From the NCBI GenBank assembly GCA_011032825.1, contig JAADJZ010000012.1, positions 558,001-622,000 of the forward strand: a stretch of DNA of 64,000 nucleotides, written 5' to 3'. This DNA is from Massariosphaeria phaeospora. Its lineage: Eukaryota; Ascomycota; Dothideomycetes; Pleosporales. Shown piece after piece: positions 54,642 through 64,000 of the stretch; within the stretch, counting starts at the first letter, position 1; each line of letters begins with the position of its first letter. The notes under the pieces were generated by a model, which was not told the origin of the DNA, made no database searches, and saw nothing but the letters and a program-made list of their open reading frames with translations. Made by a program: the position numbers and the translations under genes.

Positions 54642-57600
54642 CTAGACATTCTCGAAACCGAATGTTGGTACGCCCGGTACAGCTGACTCGGCATTTTGCA
54701 CAACTTCTACCTCCGCTAAACCCGCTGCTTTTTTCAGACCTGGAATCATGTTCCTCAGAACAGCCATTTCGTCGAATACCAACTTCCGCTCGAAAATTAC
54801 ATTCGGCTTCTCGCCCGCCATCAGCCTCTTCTTCAACGCCTGTACAAAAGGCATCGCTTTCTTCATCTCGCCCATCTTCGCAATTTTCTCATTCAACTCC
54901 TTATCACTCAAACTCTTTGTTTCCGGGTTCCAAGCTTCTCTAACCAGGCCGATGTACTTCTCTTGCCAGGCAGGAAATCTGTCCGCTACGAAGATGGTGA
55001 GTTTCTTGGGCTTCTTGGGGTCGTAGCTAATGTCTTTTCCTTTCGCCTTTTTCTTCTGCTGTGCGGCTTCTGCGGACGTGATATTCGACGAAGTCGCGCG
55101 GACGTATTCACGACTGGCAGTCAGGGAGGCCTTGGGGAGGGGCACTTTTGGGTACAGTTCGTTTTGGATCGTACTAGGCTTGTCCAAGACCTCAAGCCAG
55201 ATGTATTCTGACCAATGCGGCGCGATGACAGTGACTAGAAGTGCTTGCAGCTTAATGTACAAGAAAACAAGGTCTTTGTGCAACTTGATTCCTGCTGCGA
55301 CACTTGCTTCGCGATAAAAGTCGCGGGCGGTGGTGAAATCGTAGAAGGCGAATTTGAGCGCAAGCTTATAGTCAGTGTCTTCGTAATGCTTCTTTGCCTC
55401 GTGCACGAGTCCGTGCATCTCGTTTTCGAAGAGAGCGTCGAGGTAGTCGTTCTTAGCCCCGGTTCGGAGCGTGTCTTTGTTCCTAACTTGCTCTTCGCAC
55501 CATTGACGCAAATTGAAGAGACGCAGGACAGTTGCATCGGCGACATCCTCCTCAAAGTTGGCATCAGCAACTCCGTCACCAGCATCTGCCAACGCAATTC
55601 GGCTAGCATCAGCTCCGTATTTGCCGACCAAGTCGTCAAGAGTCATGAAGTTTGCAATTGACTTGCTCATTTTCTCTCCGTTGAGCAGCAAGTGTCCATT
55701 AGCACGAATGCTCTTTGGCCAGTACTCAGACGGGAAGATGGCGATGTGAATGTAGAGGAAGAACGTAAGATGGTTGGGGATAAGATCCTTGCCAGATACT
55801 CGGAGGTCCAGAGGATACCAGTATTCGAACTCTCTACGCATCGAGTCAAGGACCTCCTTTGATATGTTGCTCTCTTTCAGAACGTCATCTTTGATATCGC
55901 GTCGCGCAAACACATAATCCCAAACTCTGTCAGTCATTTGCTCGGGCTTAAAACCAGCCAATCCAGGGTTCTTTCCGAAAATGTCAGCATGGAGATAATG
56001 AGCAACGGTGTAGTAGGCCATGTAGACAGTACTGTCGCTCAAACTCTCCACCAAGAATTGAGGATCCCAGGGAAGCTTTGAGCCAAGACCGTAAGTTCGA
56101 GCACAAGCCCACTGGTTGAGCCAGTTAAGAACGCCCTCAAATCCGTTCTTGGTCTCCTTGGAATATGTGTTGAGTCCTTCGCCATCCTTGTTGTCCAGAT
56201 GCTCTAAGGCTTGTTTTCTCCAGGAATCCTCTCCATAGTCGAGATACCATTCATCCATAAGAGAAACGCAACACTCATCTCCGGAGCGACTGACAACCTG
56301 CCTTTCTGGCTCGGCATAGGCAAATCCGTTCCAAGAATCCAACAATTGTTGTTTAACCTTTGGTTTGGCCACTTCAACTTTGTCGCCTGAGAATTCGCCA
56401 TAGCACATCACACCTTGGTAGAAGCCCTCCTTGTATGCAAGCTCCTTTGCTACCGCAAGCTGCTTAGTATCCTTAGGAGATGAGATTTTTAGCTTCTCAA
56501 CTAAAAACTTGGCAGTAAGACTTCCGTAGGAAGGAGTCTGTATAAGAGGAAGAATTTCGAGGTCAACCCACTCCTTCTTAATACGGTAGTAATCCGCTTT
56601 CTTTGCGAGATCCATAGTAGCCACGTAATCGTCAGGGCTGTCTGATGGAACACAGGTGACGACACCAGTGCCCTTGGTAGGAAGTACAGACTCCATAGGA
56701 AGAATCCGAACCTCCTTGTGTATCGAAAGCGGTGCATTGACGAGAGTTCCAACGAAAGTCGATCCGATAACTTCAGCAACCTTATCCACAATACCGTTCT
56801 CGGGGAACACTCCTTGGTACGACATGTTAAGCGCAGCTCGATCAGTGATAACAAAGTATTCGTTATTCTTGACCTTGAAGACGCCGTACTTGATCTTTGG
56901 TCCAACGAAACAGGAGGTCTGACCATATATAGTCTCAGCTCTCAGGGTCGCAGGCACGAAGAATACACTCGAATCCTCAGGGATTTGTTGCTTAAGAGCG
57001 GCTTCAGCATCAGGTGCCCACTCTAAAACCTTCAGCTTCAAAGCGGTGTATTCCTGAGGTCCGGCACCCTCGCCATCAGCACGATCGTGATCCATACATG
57101 GCTGACCATCCTTTGGTGAGTAGATTGTGTACCTCTTGCCGAATTTGATCTTCTCCAGCTTCTTGAGACGGTTCATCTGCCACCGGATAAAAGAGTCGTA
57201 GTATAGATTCGCATCTGTTGTAACAAAAGATCTCCTCCAATCAATTCTAGCACCAAAATTTGTTAGATCTCGAGAGCGGAGGGAAGAAAACCAGCCAATA
57301 GTCCGTGTCGGCAAACAAGTGGATCTCCTCTTTAGGAATACCCAATGCTTGCATGATCTGGAATTGGTACTTCTTCTTGATGAGCTTCGATGAAGCCTTC
57401 CCCTTCTTCGCAGTGAACTTCGTGACGTCCTCGTGTTTTGTACTCGGTGCAGGTGTCTGTACTGCATTCGCCTCGTCTTCCGCCGCAACCTCCTCCGTGT
57501 AGCCCTCGAAATTCTTTCCAAACAACTCCATTTCGTTGACGAGTTTATCCGCAAAAGCCTTAATTGGCATACCCGTGCAATGGAACCCCATAGGAAATAG

Positions 57601-58017
57601 AGATTGCTTTCCCTGCATCCGCGCAAACCCAGCCGCGAACTCAACCTTACTGACAGTAAAACTGTGGCCAGCATGGAGAGATCCATTCATGTATGGGTAT
57701 GCCATTGTGCCGAAGAACTTCGGGTGTTCAGCGCGTATTTCTGCGGCGGATACGGAGTGGAGGGGTATTTCGGTGGTTGAGGGAGCATTGGGCTGAAAGA
57801 CGCCATCTGCTTCCCATTTCTTCTGGTATTTCTTTTCAATGGCAATAAGGCTATCTCTTTTCTCAGTCTGTAGTATATGCCACTGTCAGTAATGTCCTCG
57901 TGCACATTGTACAACGACCTGACGAAATGACGGGGTACTTGCGCCTTTCAATTCTTTCGTCTTGGAAAGAGTTACATTCTCCAAGGCTTTCGCTGTATTC
58001 TCGACCGTCGTCGCCAT
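54642..58017 (-). CDS. CDC60: Cytosolic leucyl-tRNA synthetase with an apparent frameshift
   Basis: Exons (minus) 57943-58017 and 54642-57867, about 1,100 residues. It charges tRNA-Leu for cytosolic translation and is essential. The HIGH motif is HAGH at residues 90-93 (YMNGSLHAGHSFT), and KMSKS is GEKMSKS near 757. The connective/editing domain carries GTGVVTCVPSDSPDDY and FGKRYTIYSPKDGQPCMDHD, eukaryotic/archaeal type. The first intron has a GC donor (GCAAGT) and AG acceptor; using it yields ELKG-TEKRDSLIAIEKKYQ, the family sequence. An alternative GT donor 24 nt downstream would insert eight non-family residues. One anomaly: between YWLVFFPPL and DLTNFGARIDWRRSF, at about 57266-57278, the frame changes by +1, and only four bases stand where homologues have nine. 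An uncorrected reading stops at codon TAG just after. The frame is otherwise intact over more than 3 kb, so an assembly or base-call error is the likeliest cause. Confidence 0.93.
57868..57942 (-). other. GC-AG intron in CDC60
   Basis: A 75-nt intron with donor GCAAGT after AAAGGC and acceptor ACTACAG. GC-AG introns are a minor class, and the donor otherwise matches U1 consensus. The choice rests on the conserved KGTEKRD junction. Confidence 0.75.
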
Positions 58018-58399
58018 GAGTACAGTTGTATTCAAAGCTGTCTCCCCTGGGAAATCTCGAGTTTGGTGTTGTAGTGAGTCACACACTGCGCGGCGATCGA
58101 TGAAGCGCGCACGCTTGTTTGAATCGCACCCGCGATGGGGGTACAATTTCAACAGTGTGCCGCGGAAGCTTTCAAAAAGAAGCTCTTAGACTAGTACACT
58201 GTAAGGGACCGATACGTTCGAGAGTGGATTGTGTCGAGGTGACAGAACATTGAGCTAATCAGAAAGCAGGCGGGGTGCGGGGTGACTACTGGCGCTAGCG
58301 GCTTGGCGCACGTCTCCTGCAAGTGAGTCCTGACTCGGAAAGCAGCGAAAAGGGCTACAACTACTCGGCCACTCCGAGTGTTTTCAACAACCTCACCGG

Positions 58400-59500
58400 G
58401 CACTACAGACTCATGGCCTCAGGGCAACGACGACACTACAGCCCTTGGAGAGGACGACGTGGGTAATTTCGAGAACAACCCAAACCTCACTGAGAGCGAC
58501 AGGTTCAGGCTTAGGACCAAGGCCAAGAAGGTCTAGTCTACCGAGGACGCGGACAAAGTCAAGATCTGCGAAGAGAAGGAACGCGTTCCTGACAGGGAGC
58601 GCCGCAATTGCGCTCGGCGCGAGTCACTGGTCAGAATTGTCAGACAACATGAGTCCACGCAGCTCTACATTGAGTATGACGAAAACACGAACGACGCGAC
58701 TCTTTGTCTCTACGGAGTCCACGCGAACGGCGGGCGCGAGATCTTGGCTAACATCCACATCGCTCAGCTTTCCAAGGGAGCCGTCAACGATGAGAACGGC
58801 GAGCTTCACATGGCCCTTCATGGCCACCTGGTAATTCCGTAGACGGCTCCACCGATCATCTCGTCGACATCGAGAAGACGGAGAAGGCCGCAGACCAGGA
58901 GCTTCTAGACTCTGTTCAGGTCGCGATGCAGGACAAAAGTCACGTTGCGAGCGCCGCGAAGGACCTCGTTGTGCGCCCCAACCGACAGATCACGGCGAAG
59001 AACAGTTATATCGCGGAGCTGAACGTCGCGAACGCAGAGATTAGCAGCTCCCGACAGCTCAACGTAAACTTGTCAGGTCAGGTAGCGTCACTCACCGCTG
59101 ATAAGGGTCGCGACAAACAGAGCTACGAGCCATCTACGCCCAGTGCCCGGCAGCTCAGAACCCGGATATAGCGCCACCTTTCCCGACGTTTAGTTACGGC
59201 GGCGACAACAACGGCGACAACGGCGACAGGTATTTAAAAGACTTCGACCGCTTTGCGACACCGCAAACTATGAAGCACGGCGACGGCTCGTCTGTGGATC
59301 TCACAGGGTGGGAAGAACAACCCGTACCAGAAGGGCAACAAGTCGCTTGATGACTGGTTCGGAAGCTTCAGAGCAGTGATTGCGTCCATTAACATGGGAG
59401 ACACCGAGATGGCACAGCACGCGGTGCGCCTCATGCAGAACGTCCCTAAAGCCTGCGTGAACTACCTGGTGGATGCCAACGGCACCTCGTCTGCCTGAAC
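58400..59500 (+). mobile_element. Degraded LTR-retroelement gag-like relic
   Basis: Pieces of one gag-like protein in shifting frames on the plus strand. A frame from about 58415 contains TAG at 58534-58536 (after KTKAKKV-like sequence) and again at 58840-58842. A coiled-coil piece lies at 58926-59171 (RQITAKNSYIAELNVANAE). A segment follows with NPDIAPPFPTFSYGGDNNGD in another frame, and then a helical capsid-like segment at about 59300-59498 (SLDDWFGSFRAVIASINMGD). At least two frame changes and two stops are visible. There is no reverse transcriptase, integrase or clear LTR in the window, so it is an isolated fragment. Assignment to a fungal LTR element rests on the coiled-coil plus capsid-like layout and is tentative. 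Confidence 0.5.
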
Positions 59501-60060
59501 GCTCGGTAATGTCAATAGCAACACTACGAAGTATGGAGGGACGTGGAAACGTGATGTGTAGCGGTTTCATAACACTGAAGGTGGAAGGAAGGGAGAGTTA
59601 TGTGCATGTAGCTCAATACAATCTGATTCTGAATACACTCAAACTCTTGGTTGTAGAGAATACTTATGGGTGGGCTTGCATCGAATACCTGGCTGCTTGG
59701 ATGGATGTGATGGAGAGGAGGTCGACGCCTGCATCGAGGTCCAGGTAAGACGCCGGGGGTTGCGTACCGGCCTCTCGGTGAACCGTGCACGAACACGTCC
59801 CCTGGGCACCTGGGCCCCGTCACCGGCAGACGCCTTGGAACACCGTGGGACGTCAGGGAAAAAGGGCAGTCTGTCACACGACAGAACCTACAGCTACTCA
59901 CTTGCTCAATGGAAAACGACGAAACCCGCAGCTCGGATCCAATGTCCTCATGTCTGCGCTAGCTCACGGATCTGCAAAGAAACTTTATTCTTGCGCCGTC
60001 GCGTGTTCGGTGAGGGCCTCGGCGACAGCTTCTGCGACCCACTCGTCATAGGGACGCAAC
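59501..60060. other. SYG1 promoter region
   Basis: About 0.56 kb between the gag-like relic and the SYG1 start. No gene recognised. A frame running through it into SYG1 exon 3 is interrupted by the real splice structure. Confidence 0.4.
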
Positions 60061-63000
60061 ATGAAATTCGCAAAGTATGGCTCTACCCACTGATCGTAAC
60101 CCATTTGCTCACCAGACTTCAGGGAATTAGAACGCGATCTCGTCCCGGAGTGGCGGCTCAAGTACCTCGACTACAAAGTACGCACCAAAGCCTCCTGACT
60201 GTTGGTTGTCGCATGCTGACCGTGTCTCAGATTGGGAAAAAGAAGCTCAAGGCCATCAATCGCGCCCTCCGAACCATCAATCAAACTCCACGCTTCGGCC
60301 GACGTGGGACGAATGCCTTCACACCCTCGCCCTTCGAATCCGCGCCAAAATACTCTTTTCTCAACCGAGACCTTGGGGGTCGGGGCGCAAGCAACGTGAG
60401 AGAGCCAGGAGACCTGAGGGCTCTGGCCATCAACAACAGCCAAGCAAGTCTCAGGGGAACGCACAAGAACCCCGAGGAGGAGCCGCTCAACGGCGGACAA
60501 AGTGAGCCGTTCCCGGGCTTGACGAGATATGGCAGTATACTCGGCAGTCCTCCGAACCGGGAAGGAGGTTTCAATGGCAAGGCACGGGCACCGCCGTCTC
60601 TCCGGCTTCCGGGCGCCGCTCTGGATCCGGAAACGGCCCCCCAGCAGACCAACTTGCTCAACAAGAGCAATGCCGTTCCGCTGACCTCAAGTCCCAGTGG
60701 CGGTAATGCGTACGAAGTGGGGAAGACCATATCCCCTCCAAGCTCTGCAACACTGCCTTCAAGATACAAGAGCGTCTTCAGCCCAAAGCGCGTCAATTCT
60801 AACCCCGTTATCCCAGTCACCGAGGCCCGACGTCCATTGTTAAAACGTGTTTTCACCATGTCACAAAAGACCCCGCCCTCAACTCCAGGTGATGTTCCCC
60901 TGGAAGCATATCGGGAACTTGATGTCCGACAGGCCGAATTCTTTTTTTTCCTGGATGCTGAGTTGGAGAAGATTGAGACCTTTTATAAGCAGAAAGAGGA
61001 CGAAGCCACGAAACGGATGGCTGTGCTCAGAGAACAATTGCATTTCTTGAGAGATCGTCGTCTTGACGAACTCATATCCCGTCAGACTGCGAAGATGAAA
61101 GCAAAGCAGTCTAAGAGAAGCACGGCCAGCGGAGGAGACTACATGGGCATGTCACACCACAACTCTGAAGATGAAGAGGCTCGTCCGAAAACGAATGGCC
61201 ACACTCTGAACCTTTCCTGGCTCAACCCCATTGACTCTGCTTTAGAGGCAGTGCAAGCTGGCAAATACGGAAAGACTACTAAGGCGATGCATGAGCTTGC
61301 CACACCATCGGCACTTGATACGCAAGCTCACACTGACAATAACCGCGACTACACTCGCCGCCGTGACTTGCCCGATGTACCTTACCAGTCAGCGAAGCGG
61401 AAACTCAAGGACGCGCTGCAAGAATACTATCGAGGCCTAGAATTGCTTAAATCGTATGCATTACTCAATAGGACTGCGTTTCGGAAGATCAACAAGAAGT
61501 ATGACAAGACTGTTAACGCTCGGCCGTCAATGCGGTACATGGCGGAGAAGGTCAACAAGACATGGTTCGTCCAAAGCGATGTCGTTGAAGGCCATATCCG
61601 AGCAGTTGAAGACCTATATGCCAGGTACTTTGAGAAGGGTAACCACAAGGTAGCCGTTGGGAAGCTCCGTGTCAAGATGGCTCGAGCTGGTGATTACACG
61701 GAGACTTCGTTCCGCAATGGTCTCACCTTGGCCGCAGGCGCAATTTTCGGTATACAAGGCTTGGTCCAAGGTATTGAATTACTTTATTCTGAGGATGCCA
61801 AACTCGCAGTAGACACAAGCTATCTGCTACAGGTAAGTGTCTCTTGGCTTCATCCAACTATCGCTAATTTCTGTGTAGATATATGCCGGATACTTTCTTG
61901 TAAACTGGCTATTTTTACTATTTTGCGTAGCATGTCGGGTCTGGCATGAATGCAAAATCAACTATGTTTTTGTCTTCGAATACGATACCCGCCACCATCT
62001 AGATTGGAGGCAACTTTCTGAGGTAAGCAGCACATGTATCGCCGGTTATAGCATAAGCTGACTTTGCCAGATTCCTTGTTTCTATATATTTCTTTTAGGG
62101 TTCTTTATGTGGCTCACGTTCAGTCAATTCGGTGACGAAAACATCTACCTCTACTACCCGGTTATCCTTCTCGGCATCTCCGTTATTATACTGTTCCTTC
62201 CATTCAAGGTCATCTATTACAGAAGTAGGATGTGGCTCCTTTACTCGCTGGTAAGTTATTCCTACCTCTGATTCGGTTACCTGTGCTCACATCCTACAGT
62301 GGCGGCTGATGCTCGCCGGATTGTATCCTGTTGAGTTTCGAGACTTCTATTTAGGAGATATGTTCTGCTCTCTTACGTATAGCATGGGTGTAAGTTCAAT
62401 CAAGATCACTCCGCCATTGGCTCTTCTAATCCCGTCTTAGCACATCGAGCTCTTCTTTTGTCTCTACGCTCATGCTTGGGGAAACCCTATTCAATGCAAC
62501 TCATCACATTCGCGGCTTCTAGGTTTCTTCGCCACGCTGCCCGGCATATGGCGAGCGTTACAATGTATACGGCGATATTCGGATACCAAGAACGTATTCC
62601 CACACCTTGTCAATTGTGGAAAGTACACAGCAACGATCGTGTACTACGTCACACTCAGCATCTACCGCCTCGATAAGACGCCCACTAATCGAGCCATCTT
62701 CATCACCTTTGCGACCCTCAACTCCATATACTGTAGCATCTGGGACGTCGTTATGGATTGGTCACTAGGCGACCCCTACGCCCGACATCCCTTCCTTCGG
62801 CCGATGCTCGGCTACAAGAAAGTATGGACATACTACCTCGCCATGGTCCTCGATCCCCTCCTCCGCTTCAACTGGGTCTTCTACGCCATCGTCCCGCTCC
62901 AAGTCCAGCATTCGACCGTCACTTCCTTCGCCGTCGCCTTTTCCGAAGTCTGCAGGCGCGGCATGTGGACCCTCTTCCGCGTCGAAAACGAGCACTGCAC

Positions 63001-63607
63001 AAACGTCAACCGCTTCCGCGCCTCACGCGACGTCCCACTGCCTTACGACATCCCGTCGTCGAGCCCAGACTCCGAGTCCGAGTCCCCGCGCGGCAGCACG
63101 CACGCTTCGCGCCACCGTAGAGACGAGGAAGCCCAACCGCCACACTCGGCCCGCGCGTCGACCACCTCGACCCCCCACACACATACACTGCACCCGCACG
63201 CCCACACCGCAGCATCCACAGGCGCGGACCTCGGCCGCTCGCCCTCAGCCCGCCGCCGCTCGCACGCCGCCACGCCCGAAGTCCACCGGCCGTCGCCGCT
63301 AGCCCGGGGCCTCACCCGCGTCGGCACCCTGCTGCGCGACGCGCACGCCGAGGACTTCGAGCGCAGGCGCAAGCCGGAACTCGGCAGCGAGGAGGCGGCC
63401 GCCAAGGCCGACGACGACGATGATACTGACGACGATGATGATGACGACGAGGAGGAGAATGGGAGCGGGAGCGGGAGCGGCGAGAGGAGCGCGACGGATG
63501 AGGCGAGTGCGGAGGAGGGGAGGAGTGCGGAGGAGATTGGACGGGTGAGGGAGGAGGTGGAGATTGGGAGGAGTGGGAGGAGTGGGAGGGGTGCGGAGGA
63601 GGTGTAG
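60061..63607 (+). CDS. SYG1: SPX-EXS domain phosphate exporter (SYG1/XPR1 family)
   Basis: Seven exons: 60061-60074, 60123-60177, 60231-61832, 61879-62022, 62071-62250, 62300-62389 and 62441-63607, 3,252 nt, 1,083 residues. The tiny first exon (14 nt) plus exon 2 encode the canonical SPX start MKFAKELERDLVPEW, and exon 3 continues KKKLKAINRAL. A long Ser/Pro insertion (about residues 40-240) splits the SPX domain. The remainder (EYYRGLELLKSYALLNRTAFRKINKKYDK, near 440) holds the Lys cluster that binds inositol pyrophosphates in this family. TM helices follow from about 525, and the EXS domain at roughly 650-870 includes IELFFCLYAHAWGNP and SIWDVVMDWSLGD. The C-terminal tail is Ser/His-rich, then strongly acidic (Asp/Glu runs), then Gly/Arg/Glu-rich. 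Human XPR1 is a phosphate exporter, so phosphate efflux or signalling at Golgi or plasma membrane is expected. Confidence 0.95.
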
Positions 63608-64000
63608 GCGGTGGGTGGGTAGGTGGGTGGGTAGGTCGACCAAGAGTGGACTGTGGTTGGTGGACAGGATGAGGACTTTTAGATGTCGATATGTTTGAAT
63701 TCGCATTTAAATTTGAAATTTGAAAATTGAATGTCAGTGCACATCATATTCACAACTACATACATACATGTATTTACGTGGAATACAAACAAACTACGTG
63801 GACCTCTCTCTCTTACGGAGGAAGCAACAACGTACAGAGGAGGATATCAGAATAACGAATAATACAACAGTAGTGGTGTGCCAGTCAGTGGACATCCGAT
63901 CCGGTCCATGCAATCAATCAATCAATGAGTGCGCTTTCTGCTATCTATCTAATACAGGTAGAAATATATATACTGCGTCTCACTCAGCGACCCACTCAGC
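63608..64000. other. 3' flank of SYG1, AT-rich
   Basis: A (GGGT)n-like tract follows the stop, then an AT-rich stretch (AATTTGAAATTTGAAAATTG) near 63710-63730, presumably the 3' UTR/termination region. No gene seen. Confidence 0.4.

Noticed and set aside
57247..57291. A 45-nt intron (GT...CTAG, with CTAAC) as explanation of the CDC60 frame break
   Set aside because: Its length is a multiple of three, so it does not change phase, leads straight to a TGA, and would remove the conserved FFPPL segment.
57275..57686. Upstream extension of the main CDC60 frame as an Arg/Leu-rich protein
   Set aside because: LeuRS homology upstream of the frame break is in another phase (HAGH motif); this frame there is a non-coding shadow.
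1..64000. tRNA genes or rRNA
   Set aside because: Scanning for TTC-type B boxes (GGTTCGA-TCC) with matching A boxes by eye gave no convincing candidate; a covariance-model search was not possible here.

Overview
The window is nuclear DNA of a filamentous ascomycete fungus (Pezizomycotina; a Dothideomycete-like genome is my inference). Reasons: compact genes with short GT-AG introns (about 45-130 nt, several with a CTAAC- or CTGAC-like branch point), a highly reducing polyketide synthase, fungal 7TM rhodopsin-family proteins, and fungal versions of housekeeping genes (CDC23, ERG20, PPX1, CDC60, SYG1). Splice sites were placed by eye, requiring GT/AG (one GC/AG), frame continuity and family motifs. 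In every multi-exon model given as intact, the exon lengths sum to a multiple of three.

Left arm (1-18 kb), mostly housekeeping: a six-exon beta-carbonic anhydrase; CDC23/APC8 (minus) divergent from ERG20 farnesyl diphosphate synthase (plus) across about 300 bp; a J-domain protein with a glycine/arginine-rich linker; a small NLS-like protein; a secreted/membrane protein that looks like a pepsin-fold pseudoprotease; and four lineage-type hypothetical genes.

Middle (20-40 kb), accessory: a small secondary-metabolite locus. It holds a 2,336-residue highly reducing PKS (KS-AT-DH-degenerate MT-ER-KR-ACP), a broken MFS transporter at its 3' side (one frameshift, two in-frame TAA), an intact 14-TM-type MFS exporter, and a DUF4188-like protein divergent from that exporter. 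Two PTH11/rhodopsin-type 7TM proteins follow. I saw no thioesterase, P450, transcription factor or separate methyltransferase. The broken transporter and intact exporter suggest replacement or decay inside the cluster.

Right arm (40-64 kb): a 3.8-kb gene-free stretch dense in unrelated microsatellites; a 1,739-residue RasGAP-like protein; PPX1 exopolyphosphatase; an acyl-protein-thioesterase-like protein that has lost its catalytic residues; cytosolic leucyl-tRNA synthetase with a GC-AG intron and an apparent frameshift in a conserved segment; a degraded retroelement gag relic; and the SPX-EXS phosphate exporter SYG1. PPX1 and SYG1 both belong to phosphate/polyphosphate homeostasis and lie about 7 kb apart. 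No tRNA, rRNA or CRISPR array was recognised.
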